DNA from: Aspidiotus rigidus
Taxonomy: Eukaryota; Arthropoda; Insecta; Hemiptera; Diaspididae
Length of the DNA stretch: 64,000 bases
Reading direction: 5' to 3'
Assembly: GCA_035079385.1 (NCBI GenBank)
Contig: JAVHKY010000005.1
Coordinates: forward strand, 3,782,001 to 3,846,000
Below the pieces are notes generated by a model that saw nothing but the letters and a program-made list of their open reading frames with translations, was not told where the DNA came from and did no database searches. Shown in pieces: positions 48,581-61,800 of the stretch (the stretch's first letter is position 1; every line of letters begins with the position of its first letter). Both the position numbers and the translations under genes were made by a program.

Positions 48581-51500
48581 CGCTTGTGTGTCGCATGTGC
48601 AGCACCGCCCGTCATCCATAATGGAGTAGGTGCGGGTTGCGTATGCATTTAATATTGTTTCCTCCAACACCGGAATCGACCCTTTCGGGTATAACTTCAG
48701 TGAAGGAGGAATCTCCTACGCGAACCCCCTCTTCTACTCGGCAACTGCCAAGTTGCTTTGACAACCGCCAAGCTGCGATGCCCCCCTGGCACGCACAAAA
48801 AAGAAACAGCACTAGAGAACGCACTCACGTCACAAAAACGACACTATCACATCACACCAGGCGTAATAAGTCGCTGTTGCGTGAATCTCACTGTATGGTG
48901 CTCGTTAGACATATTCGTATGAACAGTGAACGTACCGTAGTAAGTTCACCGGAATAGAGGACGCGGAGCAACCATATAAACGCGAGATTCTTTCAACAAC
49001 TATAAAGGCCGTAACAATCTGGATGGTATCCTTCTTCCTCTTCTTCCTGCAGATCTGGATGTTGATGGTACACAGGTGTTGAGTAGGCCATAGCGTGGTT
49101 CTGCATTTGCCTATTCCATTCCTGGTCCATCTTCCTCTTCATGATGGTGGCCGCAAATGCAGACACCTGGTTCCATGCTTCTTCGGAACCTAGCATGGTG
49201 GGTACCAGGCTACTCGGGTCGAGCGCTTCATCTACCCCGATCTCTTGAAGAGACCGACTAAGCTCGTCCCGCTCACGCCTCCACGCCTCACACTCAAATA
49301 AGGTGTGTTGTGGACCATCATCCCGCCCTTGGTTACAGTGCGAACACGTTGCCTGCTCAACTTTCCTTAACTTCTCGTGAAGGTACTTGTTGAAGCAGCC
49401 ATGGCCGCTTAACACCTGCGTCAGGTGAAAGTTCAGCTGACCATGGTGTCGGTTCATCCACTCATCAAGGTCGCGTATTAGCACACGGGTTGTCCATGTA
49501 CCCAGCTCACTCTGGGCAATTCTTTCTTTCCACTTTACAAGCAAGGAGCGCCTGGCCTCCTGCTTGACCCGTAAAGCTTCTCGGTTGGTCGTCGTTCTCT
49601 TCTTTGCTTCGAACACCACCGCTCTCTCCTCAGCAAGGAGCTCAATTGGTGGTGAACGTGCTAATACACAAAGAGCCTCCGTCGAGACAGTGCGGTAGGC
49701 ACTAACACACCTCAGCGCAGCTCTTCGTTGGATCTTTACCATCTCTCTTCTTCGGTATGGTATCTTCATGCAGTCGGCCCATACTGGCGCACCGTATAGG
49801 AGGATCGACAAGGCGGTGCTCATCATGATCCTTCTCCTTGCTTCTCTCGGTCCTCCTAGGTTCCTCATCAGGCGGCTTAGGTAGCCAACTACCCGGCCCG
49901 CTTTTTCCGCTACCATCAGGAAATGGTGCCTGAAGCTCAGCGTTGAGTCAAACCAGATGCCCAGGTATTTCATTTGCTTCTTGGTTTCAATTTCCACACC
50001 TCGCAGGCGAAAGGTGGGTGGCTTGAACTTCCGACGGGTCGTGAATAAAATGGCCTCCGTCTTACTTGCTGCTAGTTCAAGTCCAGCCGACTCGATCCAA
50101 CGCGTCACATCCTCTAGGGCCCGGTTTACCCTGCTCTCCACCGCTACAGTTGTTTCGGCAGTGCATACCACTAGGGTGTCATCCGCATAGCAGATAAGCT
50201 TAACCCCCGGTGGCAGCTTCACCTTAAAGATTCCGTTAAATGCGACGCACCACAAAAGCGGCCCAAGGACCGACCCCTGCGGCACCCCACAAGTAACAGG
50301 GCGCTTTACTGTACCAGCAGACGTCTCTGCTTGGATTTCACGGCAGCTAAGATAGCTGCTGATCATCCTGAGCAGGTATGCGGGCACTCCTGCGTTCACA
50401 AGAGCTTCCAATATCATCTTCCATGGGATTGAATTGAACGCATTTCTTATGTCGAGGCTAACGGCTGCGCAAAACTGACGCATATCAATTGCTGACTTGG
50501 CTATCCTCTTCAGCCGGAACCCAGCATCTGATGTGCAGCGTCCAGTTTGAAAACCGTACTGGCTATCAGAGATTATATCTCTTTCCTTCAGATAGCTCTC
50601 CAAACGATTGGCTATCACTCTTTCTAGAAGTTTCCCGACATTGTCTAGCAGACAAAGTGGACGATAAGAGGATGGTAGACCAGGTGGTTTATCCTTCTTA
50701 TCGATCAACGCTAGCCTGGCTTTCTTCCATCGCACAGGGAACAGTCCCCCAACAATTGCCGCATTGAATGTATCAACAAGCAGTGCTGGGTTAACTGAAT
50801 GTATGGCGCTCCAGACTGGATTTGGAATCTCATCCGGGCCTGGAGCCTTCCAATACTTACCCCGCAGTCTATTGACTGCTGCATCAACCTCCTCGGTGCC
50901 TAGGAGGGATATACCATCCTCTTCTACTATTGGTAGCGTTACCATTGGTGGTGGCTGCTGTGGGAACAAGCCATCAATGATTTGACCCACAACATCCGGC
51001 TCCATTCGGCTCATTGCTGAGAGGCCTTTGAGCTTCTTCAGCACTAACTTATAAGGCTTTCCAAATGGGTCGTCATCTGCCATCTCACATAGCTCTCGCC
51101 ATGCAGCACTCTTGCTGTCCTTGATGGCCTTCTTCAGCCTTTTACGAGCCAGCTGGTATTCGGGTGCAACCGCCCGCGCCCCTTCGCGGCCACTACTACG
51201 CTGGTATATCCGGCGCTGACGGTTGCACTCTTTTCTCAATTCGGCAATCTTGTTGGTCCACCAGTAAACAGCCCTCCTCTTCTTTGGTGGACCTTGCCTG
51301 GGCATGGCTACATCGCAAGCTTTGGTGACAGTCTTGATCATCCTCTCTGCTGCCACCTCCGCATTGCCTTCTTGCTCTTCTTCTTGATCCCATGTGAGAG
51401 CAAGATAGCTAGCCTTCAAACGGTCGCTATTCAGCTTCCTAACGGCCCACTTTCTTACCAGCTTTTGTGGAGCAGCGACCTCAACTTCCCGGCGGATGGA

Positions 51501-52170
51501 GAAGCCGATACACCGGTGGTCGCTCCCAGATAGCTCCTTGTCCAGTACCGCCCAGCCTTCTATTTTTCGGGCTAGGCTCTCTGAGGCAAAGGTGATATCA
51601 ATAATGGACCCATATCCTTGATGCACTCGGGTAGGAGTGTTGCCAACATTGACTGTTTCCAGTCGATTGTAAGCAATCCACTCCCCCAAGGCATACCCAC
51701 GGATGTCCGTACGGCCTGATCGCCACTCTTCTGACTTGGCATTAAAATCGCCAGCCACAATGAATTTTTCACCTTGCCATCTGGACAAGCTTTCCTCTAA
51801 TTTCTTCAAGAAGTCCTCAAACTCCAGGAAGGGGCGATTCGGGGAGAAGTAGCAACTGTAGACAACCATGTCGGCCATCTTCACAGCAACATACCCCTCC
51901 CCTCTTTCAACCTCTCCCGGAGCAATTGGACACTCTGGGCAAACACCAATGGCCGCTAAGCCAGTACGGTCTGTGTACCATCCTTGTCTTCTCGCAACAT
52001 TGTAATACTCACTGGCAATTACAATGTGCGTTCCCTCCTCAGCTACAAACTGCCAGAGAAGGTCCTGGGCCAGTTCGCAATGCTGAAGGTTGGCCTGCAG
52101 GAACTTGAGCGTTCCTGTCATTAGGAGGCCATTGGTCCTCTTCTGCTGCCTGGTCGCCCTCGGGTCCTAG
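48581..52170 (-). mobile_element. R1-like non-LTR retrotransposon, 5'-truncated within ORF1, ORF2 intact
   Basis: On the minus strand the element begins about 50 bases before ORF2. It carries the last 20 or so codons of ORF1 (PRTRGRPGSRRGPMAS and a stop), then the complete ORF2, a 3' untranslated region of about 400 bp and an (ATT)n tail. ORF1 stop and ORF2 start overlap as TAATG at 52124-52120. The 5' truncation point abuts a second (TTA)n tract (52184-52227). An intact ORF2 implies a recent insertion. Confidence 0.9.
48993..52121 (-). CDS. LINE ORF2: endonuclease / reverse transcriptase, 1042 aa, intact
   Basis: The protein nicks target DNA and copies its own RNA into it. N-terminal endonuclease (about residues 1-215): LKFLQANLQHCELAQ, the catalytic GDFNAKSEEW near 124, and GSDHRCIGF near 205. 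Reverse transcriptase in the middle: KAPGPDEIPN, SYRPLCLLDNVGKLLERVI, SLDIRNAFNSIPW, CGVPQGSVLGPLLW and the catalytic CYADDTLVVC. C-terminal zinc knuckle: CSHCNQGRDDGPQHTLFEC, preceded by LSGHGCFNKYLHEK. The order and the ILWGAPVW-like 'ILLYGAPVWADCM' segment fit the R1 clade. Full length with no stop. The start is placed at the TAATG overlap. Confidence 0.96.
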   Translation of the reverse strand: MTGTLKFLQANLQHCELAQDLLWQFVAEEGTHIVIASEYYNVARRQGWYTDRTGLAAIGVCPECPIAPGEVERGEGYVAVKMADMVVYSCYFSPNRPFLEFEDFLKKLEESLSRWQGEKFIVAGDFNAKSEEWRSGRTDIRGYALGEWIAYNRLETVNVGNTPTRVHQGYGSIIDITFASESLARKIEGWAVLDKELSGSDHRCIGFSIRREVEVAAPQKLVRKWAVRKLNSDRLKASYLALTWDQEEEQEGNAEVAAERMIKTVTKACDVAMPRQGPPKKRRAVYWWTNKIAELRKECNRQRRIYQRSSGREGARAVAPEYQLARKRLKKAIKDSKSAAWRELCEMADDDPFGKPYKLVLKKLKGLSAMSRMEPDVVGQIIDGLFPQQPPPMVTLPIVEEDGISLLGTEEVDAAVNRLRGKYWKAPGPDEIPNPVWSAIHSVNPALLVDTFNAAIVGGLFPVRWKKARLALIDKKDKPPGLPSSYRPLCLLDNVGKLLERVIANRLESYLKERDIISDSQYGFQTGRCTSDAGFRLKRIAKSAIDMRQFCAAVSLDIRNAFNSIPWKMILEALVNAGVPAYLLRMISSYLSCREIQAETSAGTVKRPVTCGVPQGSVLGPLLWCVAFNGIFKVKLPPGVKLICYADDTLVVCTAETTVAVESRVNRALEDVTRWIESAGLELAASKTEAILFTTRRKFKPPTFRLRGVEIETKKQMKYLGIWFDSTLSFRHHFLMVAEKAGRVVGYLSRLMRNLGGPREARRRIMMSTALSILLYGAPVWADCMKIPYRRREMVKIQRRAALRCVSAYRTVSTEALCVLARSPPIELLAEERAVVFEAKKRTTTNREALRVKQEARRSLLVKWKERIAQSELGTWTTRVLIRDLDEWMNRHHGQLNFHLTQVLSGHGCFNKYLHEKLRKVEQATCSHCNQGRDDGPQHTLFECEAWRRERDELSRSLQEIGVDEALDPSSLVPTMLGSEEAWNQVSAFAATIMKRKMDQEWNRQMQNHAMAYSTPVYHQHPDLQEEEEEGYHPDCYGLYSC

Positions 52171-52183
52171 GCTCGGCAGCACC

Positions 52184-52227
<44 letters not shown>
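52184..52227. repeat. (TAA)n microsatellite at the LINE 5' junction
   Basis: About 15 triplets immediately outside the 5'-truncated end of the LINE. Confidence 0.95.
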
Positions 52228-52319
52228 GGGTTGTAGAAATAATAGCTACTTATTTAGTTTGTTGACCTCGTTAAAATTTCCAGAAAAACGTCATATTTGG
52301 TGACAGAAAGTAAAGCTCC

Positions 52320-52560
52320 CTATGTCAGAACTATTTTCTTTCATTCAATGCTCCACGCGAGATTATTGGGAAATATCCTACTCAAAATCTGCCAATAATC
52401 TGAAATCTCATTATTTCCTCGTTAAACCCTGTACTTCCGGCTATAGGAATTTTATACATGGATGCCACTTCAATACCTTTTGTAGAAAACATGGTTCACC
52501 TGAGGATGACCATTACGTCGTCGAAACGTCATGATTTGTTTTGAAAAATAAAGTGGATGT
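52320..52560 (+). mobile_element. Possible Penelope-like 3' untranslated relic
   Basis: The words 'cacctgaggatgaccattacg' (21 bp, near 52497) and 'tcgtcgaaacgtcatg', followed by aaaaataaagtgg, resemble the 3' tails of Penelope-like elements. No coding region is attached. Confidence 0.4.
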
Positions 52561-52569
52561 TGTGATGTA

Positions 52570-53500
52570 GCAGGGTACGAGTAGAAGCATACGAGTACAA
52601 ACACATAAACCTATGACACTAAATTTCATGGGAACATTGTTGACACGGCTCTACCAGGATGGACGAGACTTGAGACAAGAGTTCGTACTTCATCAAAATG
52701 TCGTAACTAAATCTAATCCTCGAATTAATCACAACCCACATCAGAATGTATTCGACTCCTACCTCAATTCCCCTCCACCTGAGAGGACCGGCTCGGACTA
52801 GCTCAATCGAAGCGCCAAGAGCATGAATACATCTTTCTGAGGGCATGAGTAACTGAAGATAGACCACGGTCAGTTTTTGATTCACTTTTTGAGATCACAT
52901 AGGCTATACGAAATATCTCGATAATTGAGGCTAGCGTTGTCGTTGATATGGGCTCTACTTTTCCCGTCAAACAAAAGAAAATAGTTTGTCGTAGTACATA
53001 ATTGTAAATCTGATCGATAGAAAATAAATAAAAATTCACGAACAAAATCTCCGCTCGTTCGATGAGGTACGTGAACGAGCACTTTCCTAAACCTAAAAAG
53101 AAACAAGGACTGCACAAGTCAGTCGGTGGTACCTAGAGAGAGGGAGGACTACGGGTAACCTAAAAAGTAAAATTTAGAAAAATTGGGCCAAAAGATTCTT
53201 CGCTGATAACTCGCAGACTGCAGCTATACTCCTCGGCATAATCACCTCAAATATCCAATTCGTCGGGGATTGGGAAGTCACTGAAAAATTAAACTTTCGC
53301 CGCTCATCGGCTAAGAGGAAAAGATTCGAAGTCTTCGATAACAGGTAGAATTAGTGAATCATCACAGCCAATGACTAGCAAATTGCAGCATCGGGAAATC
53401 GTCGAACTACCAATAATAATAATAATAATAATAGAGCAAACTTGAATTCATCGATGTTATTGCTCCTTCGAAATCAGATGACTTTGGTCAGATTTTTCCT
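52570..53500. other. Intergenic DNA, no gene seen
   Basis: Contains a short (AAT)n run at 53412-53432. Frames on the minus strand have no recognisable features. Confidence 0.4.
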
Positions 53501-53511
53501 CGTCGTCGATA

Positions 53512-53724
53512 GTGATTTTAAAGCGTGGATGTGATCAGTTGTACTCTATCCAACCCAAATCTCACCTACTCGACAAATATCCTCGAAATTCGAGCGTGAG
53601 CGAACTATACAGGCGCCACGTACAGTCGGAATCATTTATCCTGAGGTCCGGTACACGAAACCCTTATCCTCAGTCGATGTCTTATTCGAACATACGAGTT
53701 GATACCCTCGACATGAACTCATGA
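53512..53724 (+). CDS. Possible terminal exon of unknown protein
   Basis: An open frame of about 70 codons with non-repetitive, protein-like composition (KPKSHLLDKYPRNSSVSELY-type content, ending in VDTLDMNS and TGA). A weak acceptor (tcgatag) lies at 53504-53510. No homologue is recognised, and no partner exon could be identified upstream. It could equally be a chance frame. Confidence 0.2.
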   Translation: MILKRGCDQLYSIQPKSHLLDKYPRNSSVSELYRRHVQSESFILRSGTRNPYPQSMSYSNIRVDTLDMNS

Positions 53725-53759
53725 CGCGACACCACTTTTATTTTACGATTTCGAGTCGG

Positions 53760-54390
53760 AAATAATTAAAAGAATTGGTGGTAAACTCCGATCTTCGACA
53801 AATTAAAATTCTTAAAAATGACATATCATCGTATCATTCCGAATATGTCTTCGCTATTTAAAACACCCTATCATACCACGCCGAATAGAAAGTGAAAAAC
53901 CTACTCTACTCGTTCGACGGCCCATTGAATCGGGGAGAAGCACAAGTTCATCGAAATCGTGAAAATACGAGTCAAATTCGGCAACAACAAATGCATCCTT
54001 CGATGCGGAAAGAGAAACGTGCACTGTCCTCGCCGTTGACCAAAAGTCACCGGTGAGACCTCAAAAAAAAAAAAGAAATTTGAATTCGTATTCTCACTTA
54101 CCGTAGTGGATTGCGGTAGAGCCGAGATAATGCGAGAAGAAGGAGAAAATAAGGATAAACATCAGATAAGGATAGACACGAAAGGGGGAAGGTAGGAAAA
54201 CGTACGCTACAGGACGGTAGATTAGGAAATAACACGGATGCACGAATATCAGTTCGATTATCTCGCCTCCACACCAATACCACCACTGCAGTCTGTACGC
54301 TCGCACAACTACAAGCGACCAGAAAGTTTGTTCACCGTTATTGTCGCTACATTACAATGTAAGAGCCAACTTGTTTTCATGTTCTCTACT
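53760..54390. other. Intergenic DNA, no gene seen
   Basis: Nothing recognisable. Confidence 0.4.
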
Positions 54391-54393
54391 TCC

Positions 54394-54900
54394 AGCATTC
54401 TTTTGGTATAAACTTTTCAACGATATTCCCCGCTCCCTTATAGTTGAACTCAGCCGTCTTCGTTTTGGACCCGATCGACTTCCCGAAAACGTTTTTTTTT
54501 TTTTCATTTATTTGTTTAACGACGCATCAAGAACAAAGCTTATTAGCGTCGACAAGAACAGAAATATCTTCTATAACATTATAGAACTATATGAGTTAGG
54601 AAAAGGAAAAAGAAATACTGTAACACTATTAATTAAAAAGCATCGATGAGTGAAAACGTTTAAATCTTTCCAAATCTGATCTATGTCCCCTTCATCCAGA
54701 CAATCCTTCTGAAGGCAACATCAATCATTATCTTTTCAAATGTTCAGAAATATCCAACATTCGACAAATATTATACTCAGAAGCCATCAATCTACAATTC
54801 TCTACCCCTCTCAGAGCCGCCGACCTCCTATCATCTGAAAGCCCTTCGATTTTCGCACACATTTTTATCTCTGACCTACCTCCTTCCATCAACATTTAAA
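54394..54900 (+). pseudogene. LINE C-terminal fragment, split by a later insertion
   Basis: Before the insertion it reads WYKLFNDIPRSLIVELSRLR then FGPDRLPENV. After it, the frame continues LNLSKSDLCPLHPDN and HYLFKCSEI, a Cys/His knuckle of LINE ORF2, and ends at a stop after DLPPSINI. The two parts join exactly across one copy of the target duplication of the nested insert. Confidence 0.78.
54495..54651 (-). mobile_element. Nested 3' retro-insertion with 10-bp target duplication
   Basis: 157 bp flanked by gaaaacgttt on both sides (54485-54494 and 54652-54661). On the minus strand it ends in 'aataaatga' and a poly(A) run, as expected for a 5'-truncated LINE or SINE copied from RNA. It interrupts the LINE fragment at 54394-54900 and is thus younger than it. 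Confidence 0.85.
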
Positions 54901-55113
54901 TTCAAATCAATTTTTCCATTTTTCCATTGAGGTAAGGCCCAGTAGCCATCCTCTTTCCAACCTTTTTTTTTTTCCTTTTTTTTCCCTTTTTTTTTCATAT
55001 TTTATGATTAATCTTTATAAACTTGGAGCGTTTAAATCATACTCCCTTATCACAAGAATTCAAACTCGGCTCCAGTCCTCACAACGGATTCCTATGTCAG
55101 AGTATTATTATCA

Positions 55114-55424
<311 letters not shown>

Positions 55425-55435
55425 GTGAAAAATTA

Positions 55436-56714
<1,279 letters not shown>

Positions 56715-57860
56715 TTTAGCTTTATATAATATAAGTATGTATATTTTTTTCTATTCTTTGGTTGGATGTAATTAATAGGAAAAAAAAAATCAAGATTGAG
56801 GAATGTAATTTTCATTTTTATTAAAGAAAATATTCAAGTCCCCTCTTCTTTGGTTAGCGGGCTTGAAGTATACTTACCGTATTCTGAGGAATTAGGATTT
56901 AACTTTTACGTGCCTACCAGTATCACTGAAATTAATCCCCTTTGAGCGTACTCATCTTACCGATGGTGGCATACAGAATGTGCCTGAGTGACAAAAATCA
57001 AATTTTTCAGGGGAGCGGTTTGGAAACTTTTGTAACTTTCATCCAACCTAGTGGTTTCTATTATTGTGTTTGAGATTATTGTTTAAAAATTAGGGTATGA
57101 GACTTGCAAACTCTAAACGATGTATCCCCAAAGAAAGAAAAAATTTCATTGTTTTTATCGCCGCTATCGAAGACCTAATTTTTAAATTTTGAAAGCGCAT
57201 ACGACATTTGGTATGATAATTATTTGATTTATAGAATTTTTTCCTACACTTATTACATTCGACATCAACAAAATATGTGTGTGGAAGACGACTGACCTGT
57301 TCGAGCCAATTGTATTCATTAAATAACAGCATATTTGTAGTGAGTACGTTTTTGTGACAAGGCAGCTTGTCCCAAGTGCGGTATACGATTCATATCCTTC
57401 AATACATTTGTGCATTGGCTGAAGGGAGCAAACTGGTATTTTTTTTTTCTCTGTTATCAATGCAGGATCCGTTTCCATCCTGGATTCATTTTTGTTAAAA
57501 TATCACTTGCATGTCATCATCACACCCCTTTCTCTACTTCTTCCTCTTAAAATAGACGAAATTATTGTCAACATTTTTTTTTTTTTTAATTCAAAAACGA
57601 GTATAACAGTACACATATGTCATTACACGGGCCATACTTCTCGCCCTTTCAAATTAACGAAGTAATATGGAATGTAAGAATTACAAGAAATAGAAAATTT
57701 GATAATAACAAAAAAAAATACAAAAGACTTACCTAAATAAAAATAACGAACTTTTTAAACTTTGGTACATGATACGATTCGATGACGTTAATTAATTTTC
57801 TAGATGATAGGTATCGTGAAAAAAGAAAACAAAAAAGTAAAAGAAAGGTTCGATTTTTCG
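56715..57860. other. Intergenic DNA downstream of Atf3
   Basis: Minus-strand frames at 57090-57480 contain CNKCRKKF and HTKC, faintly like a C2H2 finger, but in two frames with no support. No gene is claimed. Confidence 0.4.
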
Positions 57861-57865
57861 GGTCC

Positions 57866-58849
57866 TCATTGCACATATGTCATATCGAAATGATTACCAC
57901 TATCGTCTACTAAATTAAAACTCGGCATCGATGGCATTAACTTGTAACTCGAATCTTCCGACGAGCCGTTCTGCCTGAAATACGTATTTTTGCACGTCTC
58001 ATTTGATTCGGATAACATGACGGAAGGATTTCGCACGAATGAATTTACACTATAGTCATTATGATGCATTTCCGACGATAAGGGAATATTTTCATAATTA
58101 TTTGAAAAAACAGGATTAGAAATGGTATTATTTTTGGCGGAGAATGATGGCTGTTGTAATAAATCTTCTACCGGTGAAGGCTCCGGAGAAGGTTTCACAC
58201 AATTTCCCTTGTGATCGGAGTACATATTCTGCAGTCGTTTGTATTCTTCTCGAAGATCTTCAATTTTCAGTTTCAATTGTTGATTCTGATTTTCTAAAAT
58301 ACTGGATTCCTGCGAAATAAAGCAAATTCAAGAAGTGTTATTCTTCGATTTCGCGAGATCCAATTTTATGGGACGCTGTCAGTGATTGTTACTTCATACC
58401 CCGCTTCACTTTTCAACGACAAATTTTTTGTATGACCTCATTTACCTCTAACAATAAATTGTTGGTACCTCATGTCTATTTCTTGTATATCTTCAACTTT
58501 CTGCAGCCTCATCTCCTTTTCATTAGCATAAGTTCCAAGAAGAATCAGTAAGCATTATCAGTCTGCCGGTATAGGTCTTTCCCACGATGCAGGAAGACCC
58601 GTATTTTTGCAGATTGATATTTGGACACTTACTAGTTTTGTTCGGAACCAGGTCATAGATCACATTTATTTTACCAACTAACAAACTATTATCAGGAAAT
58701 GAAGTTGATAACAATGTCAAATAGACTGGCTTACAGTGATGTAGGAACGTATTTTTAAATTAAAACGGGTTGTTCACAAAATTATAAAGCTACCGTACTG
58801 TTGAAATGAGTAATATTTACGTACATTATGACGATTACTCTCTATGAAG

Positions 58850-58882
<33 letters not shown>

Positions 58883-61800
58883 CTATACGTGCTGGTAAGA
58901 CTGGCCATTAATCAGCTGTTTTCGATATACTGACCTTGAGAGTCGAGAACGGAACGCTCCGGGTAATTTTAATCTAGCGTTCCGTTCTCAAGGTCATATT
59001 TCTATCCTTCCTTAATGTGAACAGAGTATAGGTAAACTATAGTCCATTCTAGTTAAGAGTGTCAGTAATTCAAAAGACGACCACAACGTGTGAGTTCTGG
59101 TGCGTCAATTTCACGACCAATGAGAGACGAGAAGCGTCGTGCTGCTCGACGCTCTTAGTGCAAATTTCGCAATTCCCTTCATGCCTCTGATACCCCATTG
59201 CCAACGATTTACTGACACTCTTAACTGGAATGGACTATAGCTGTTTTAGATATGGGCAGCCATTTTTGGTAGATAAACTAGCTGGTTTAGGCCCGTCACA
59301 CACCTGAGCCACGCCACGCAAACTACGTAGTTCCACTCTACAGAACAAATGGAGCGCTTCACACCTTGGCTACAGCTATGGCGTAGCCGGGCTAATGTAG
59401 CTGAGCTAGGGTTTTTGACCAAAATAATTATAAGTGGATAACGGTTATCAGTCCGGTCAATTTCAAAATTAAAACGGTCAACGGTTATCAGTCCGGTCAA
59501 TTTCAAAATTAAAACGGTCAACAGTTATCGGTCCGGTCAGCTTCAAAATTGAACCGGTAAGGCACAATAGTACAATAGGTACGCTGGACTGATAACACAG
59601 AGACGACTTTTAGGCTATACTCCGTTCACATTAAGGAAGGATAGAAATATGACCTCGAGAACGGAACGCTCCGGGTAATTTTAATCTACCGTTCCGTTCT
59701 CAAGGTCATATTTCTATCCTTCCTTAATGTGAACAGAGTATATAAGGTAGGAATACGGCTCGTGTAACGTCACGCGACAGCGGATGTAACCAATAAGGCA
59801 ATGTCGCAAATGCTCACTGGGGGCTCCGTCCAATGCATTTGTTTATGGTTGATAATCAGAAAATATTTTCCGCAAAGTAGATATTTGAGAGTGGTCTCAA
59901 ATTGAAGAAAATTTTAATCTCTACCACTTTCATTCTTATGATTTTTTTGTAGAAATACCTTTTAAGAAGTTATTTGAAAAAGAAAACTTCAAATTGTAAT
60001 GTTGCGTAAATGCACCTGATAACACAAGCCCCCAGTGAGTGTTCGCGTCGGTTTGCAACATCGCCTTATGGGTACCGACGACACTCGTCAGTTCCACGAG
60101 GTTATGTGAAACGTGTGTTTGTACCTTATAACACCAGGTTATGTGAAACGTGTGTTTGTACCTTATAACACGGTGTTTGTACCTTATAACACAAACACCT
60201 TATAACACATACATGTTTGTACCTTATAACACACCTTATAACACGTAGGTCATCTCCGTGTTATCAGTCCAGCATACCTATCGTACTATAGTTCCTCAGT
60301 CCAAACATGTTTTTTCAGAAAAAAACATATTTTTAAACAAAAAAACATTGAAAAATAACTATGTCAACCTAACTGTTATGACCGTTTTAATCGAAACATT
60401 CATTGGTCAAACGGTCAAGGTCAATGCACCAATTTCCTTTTAAACAGTTATTGGTCAAATTGGTCAAACGGTCAACAAACTTTTTCATTTTGGTTATCAG
60501 TATTTCGCAAACCCTACATTTTGCAAACCCTACGCTGAGCTATTTGTCGCTACGTTGATATATCCCGGGCTACGGGCTACGTACGTAGCCGACATAGTTC
60601 ATCTCTCATTGAGTCATTGGTTGTTTGTAATAGATGATAACACTCTGGTTTTTTATTGGTTGTAGAACAGCTGATGTAGTGAAGTTCAGGTGTGTGATCA
60701 CTGAAATGTAGGGTTTGCGAAATAACAGTAGTTATTTAAGTGTTATTGACCGATAACCAAAATGAAAAAGTTTGTTGCCATTTGACCGATAACGTTTAAA
60801 AGGAAATTGGTGCATTGACCGTGACCGTTTGAACGATGAATGTTTCGATTAAAACGGTCATAATAGTTAGGTTGACATAGTTATTTTTCAATGTTTTTTT
60901 GTTTAAAAATATGTTTTCTTCTGAAAAAACATGTTTTTTCTTCCAAAAAATGTTTGGACCGTTATGAACCGTTATGACCGAATCATTTTTCAATAATGGT
61001 CCTGACCGTTTCAATTTTGAAGCTGACCGGACCGATAACCGTTGACCGTTTTAATTTTGAAGTTGACCGGACCGATAACCGTTATCCACTTATAATTATT
61101 TCGGTTGAAAACCCTACTGAAGTGGTAGCTGTAGCATTTGGCTATGTAGTTCGCGTGGCGTAGTTCAGGTGTGTGACAGGCCTTAGTCACATGTTTAAGT
61201 CAGGGTTATACGTGGGTACATTGTTTGCGCGTGATTTGAATGTATAGAAAAAAATTGTATCATACGCGGTCCTTCAGCTCGTGACTATATCACTCACTTT
61301 AAGACTTTGTATAACTATTTCCATGCAGGTTATTCAAGAAAATAAAATTTAGACTACCTATTTCAAATATTTTCTAAAAATAAAATTTTAATAATATATT
61401 TTCTTGGAGAACCGCTGCCTGTTTTGTTTAGGGGGGGGGATCCTCAGAAAACGTTCGCGTCCGACCTTTGTGAGGATGATTTGCTTTAGGGATCTGGGAA
61501 AATTTTGAACTTCGCTATTTTGAGACCTGTAACGTCAGCCTTCATCAATTTACAATGTACTGGGCTGAACTGGGCCTAGCCTACAGTTTATTATAGGTTT
61601 TACTGCTATAGTTACCATTATAAATTAGGTCTAACATATTGACGCCATGAGTGACTTTGACCTATTTTGGAGACTTGAAAAATTTCGACCTTCACTACAT
61701 TGGGACCTGTATTTGTAGCCTTAATTGTACGAAAAATTGTTGCCGGAGGCTCAGTACAATACTCATACAGCGCTTATACTTTTCCAGAGAAGTCTGCAAA

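Larger units (their letters stand above)
59290..61182. mobile_element. Harbinger-like fold-back element with TTA target duplication
   Basis: The ends are inverted copies: GGCC(C/T)GTCACACACCTGA then (g/a)(c/a)cacgccacgc. TTA flanks each side (59287-59289 and 61183-61185), the 3-bp duplication of PIF/Harbinger. Inner arms repeat 'aacggttatc(a/g)gtccggtca' and 'ttcaaaattaaaacggtca', inverted at 59430-59560 and 61010-61090, and 'aaacattcattggtcaaacg' at 60390 with its partner at 60840. No transposase. A smaller MITE is nested at 59620-59738. Confidence 0.82.

Noticed and set aside
49957..51533. Plus-strand frames of 60-92 codons across the LINE
   Set aside because: Antisense shadows of the intact ORF2.
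57090..57478. Possible C2H2 finger (CNKCRKKF ... HTKC)
   Set aside because: The spacing is only partly right, the pieces are in two frames, and there is no splice support.
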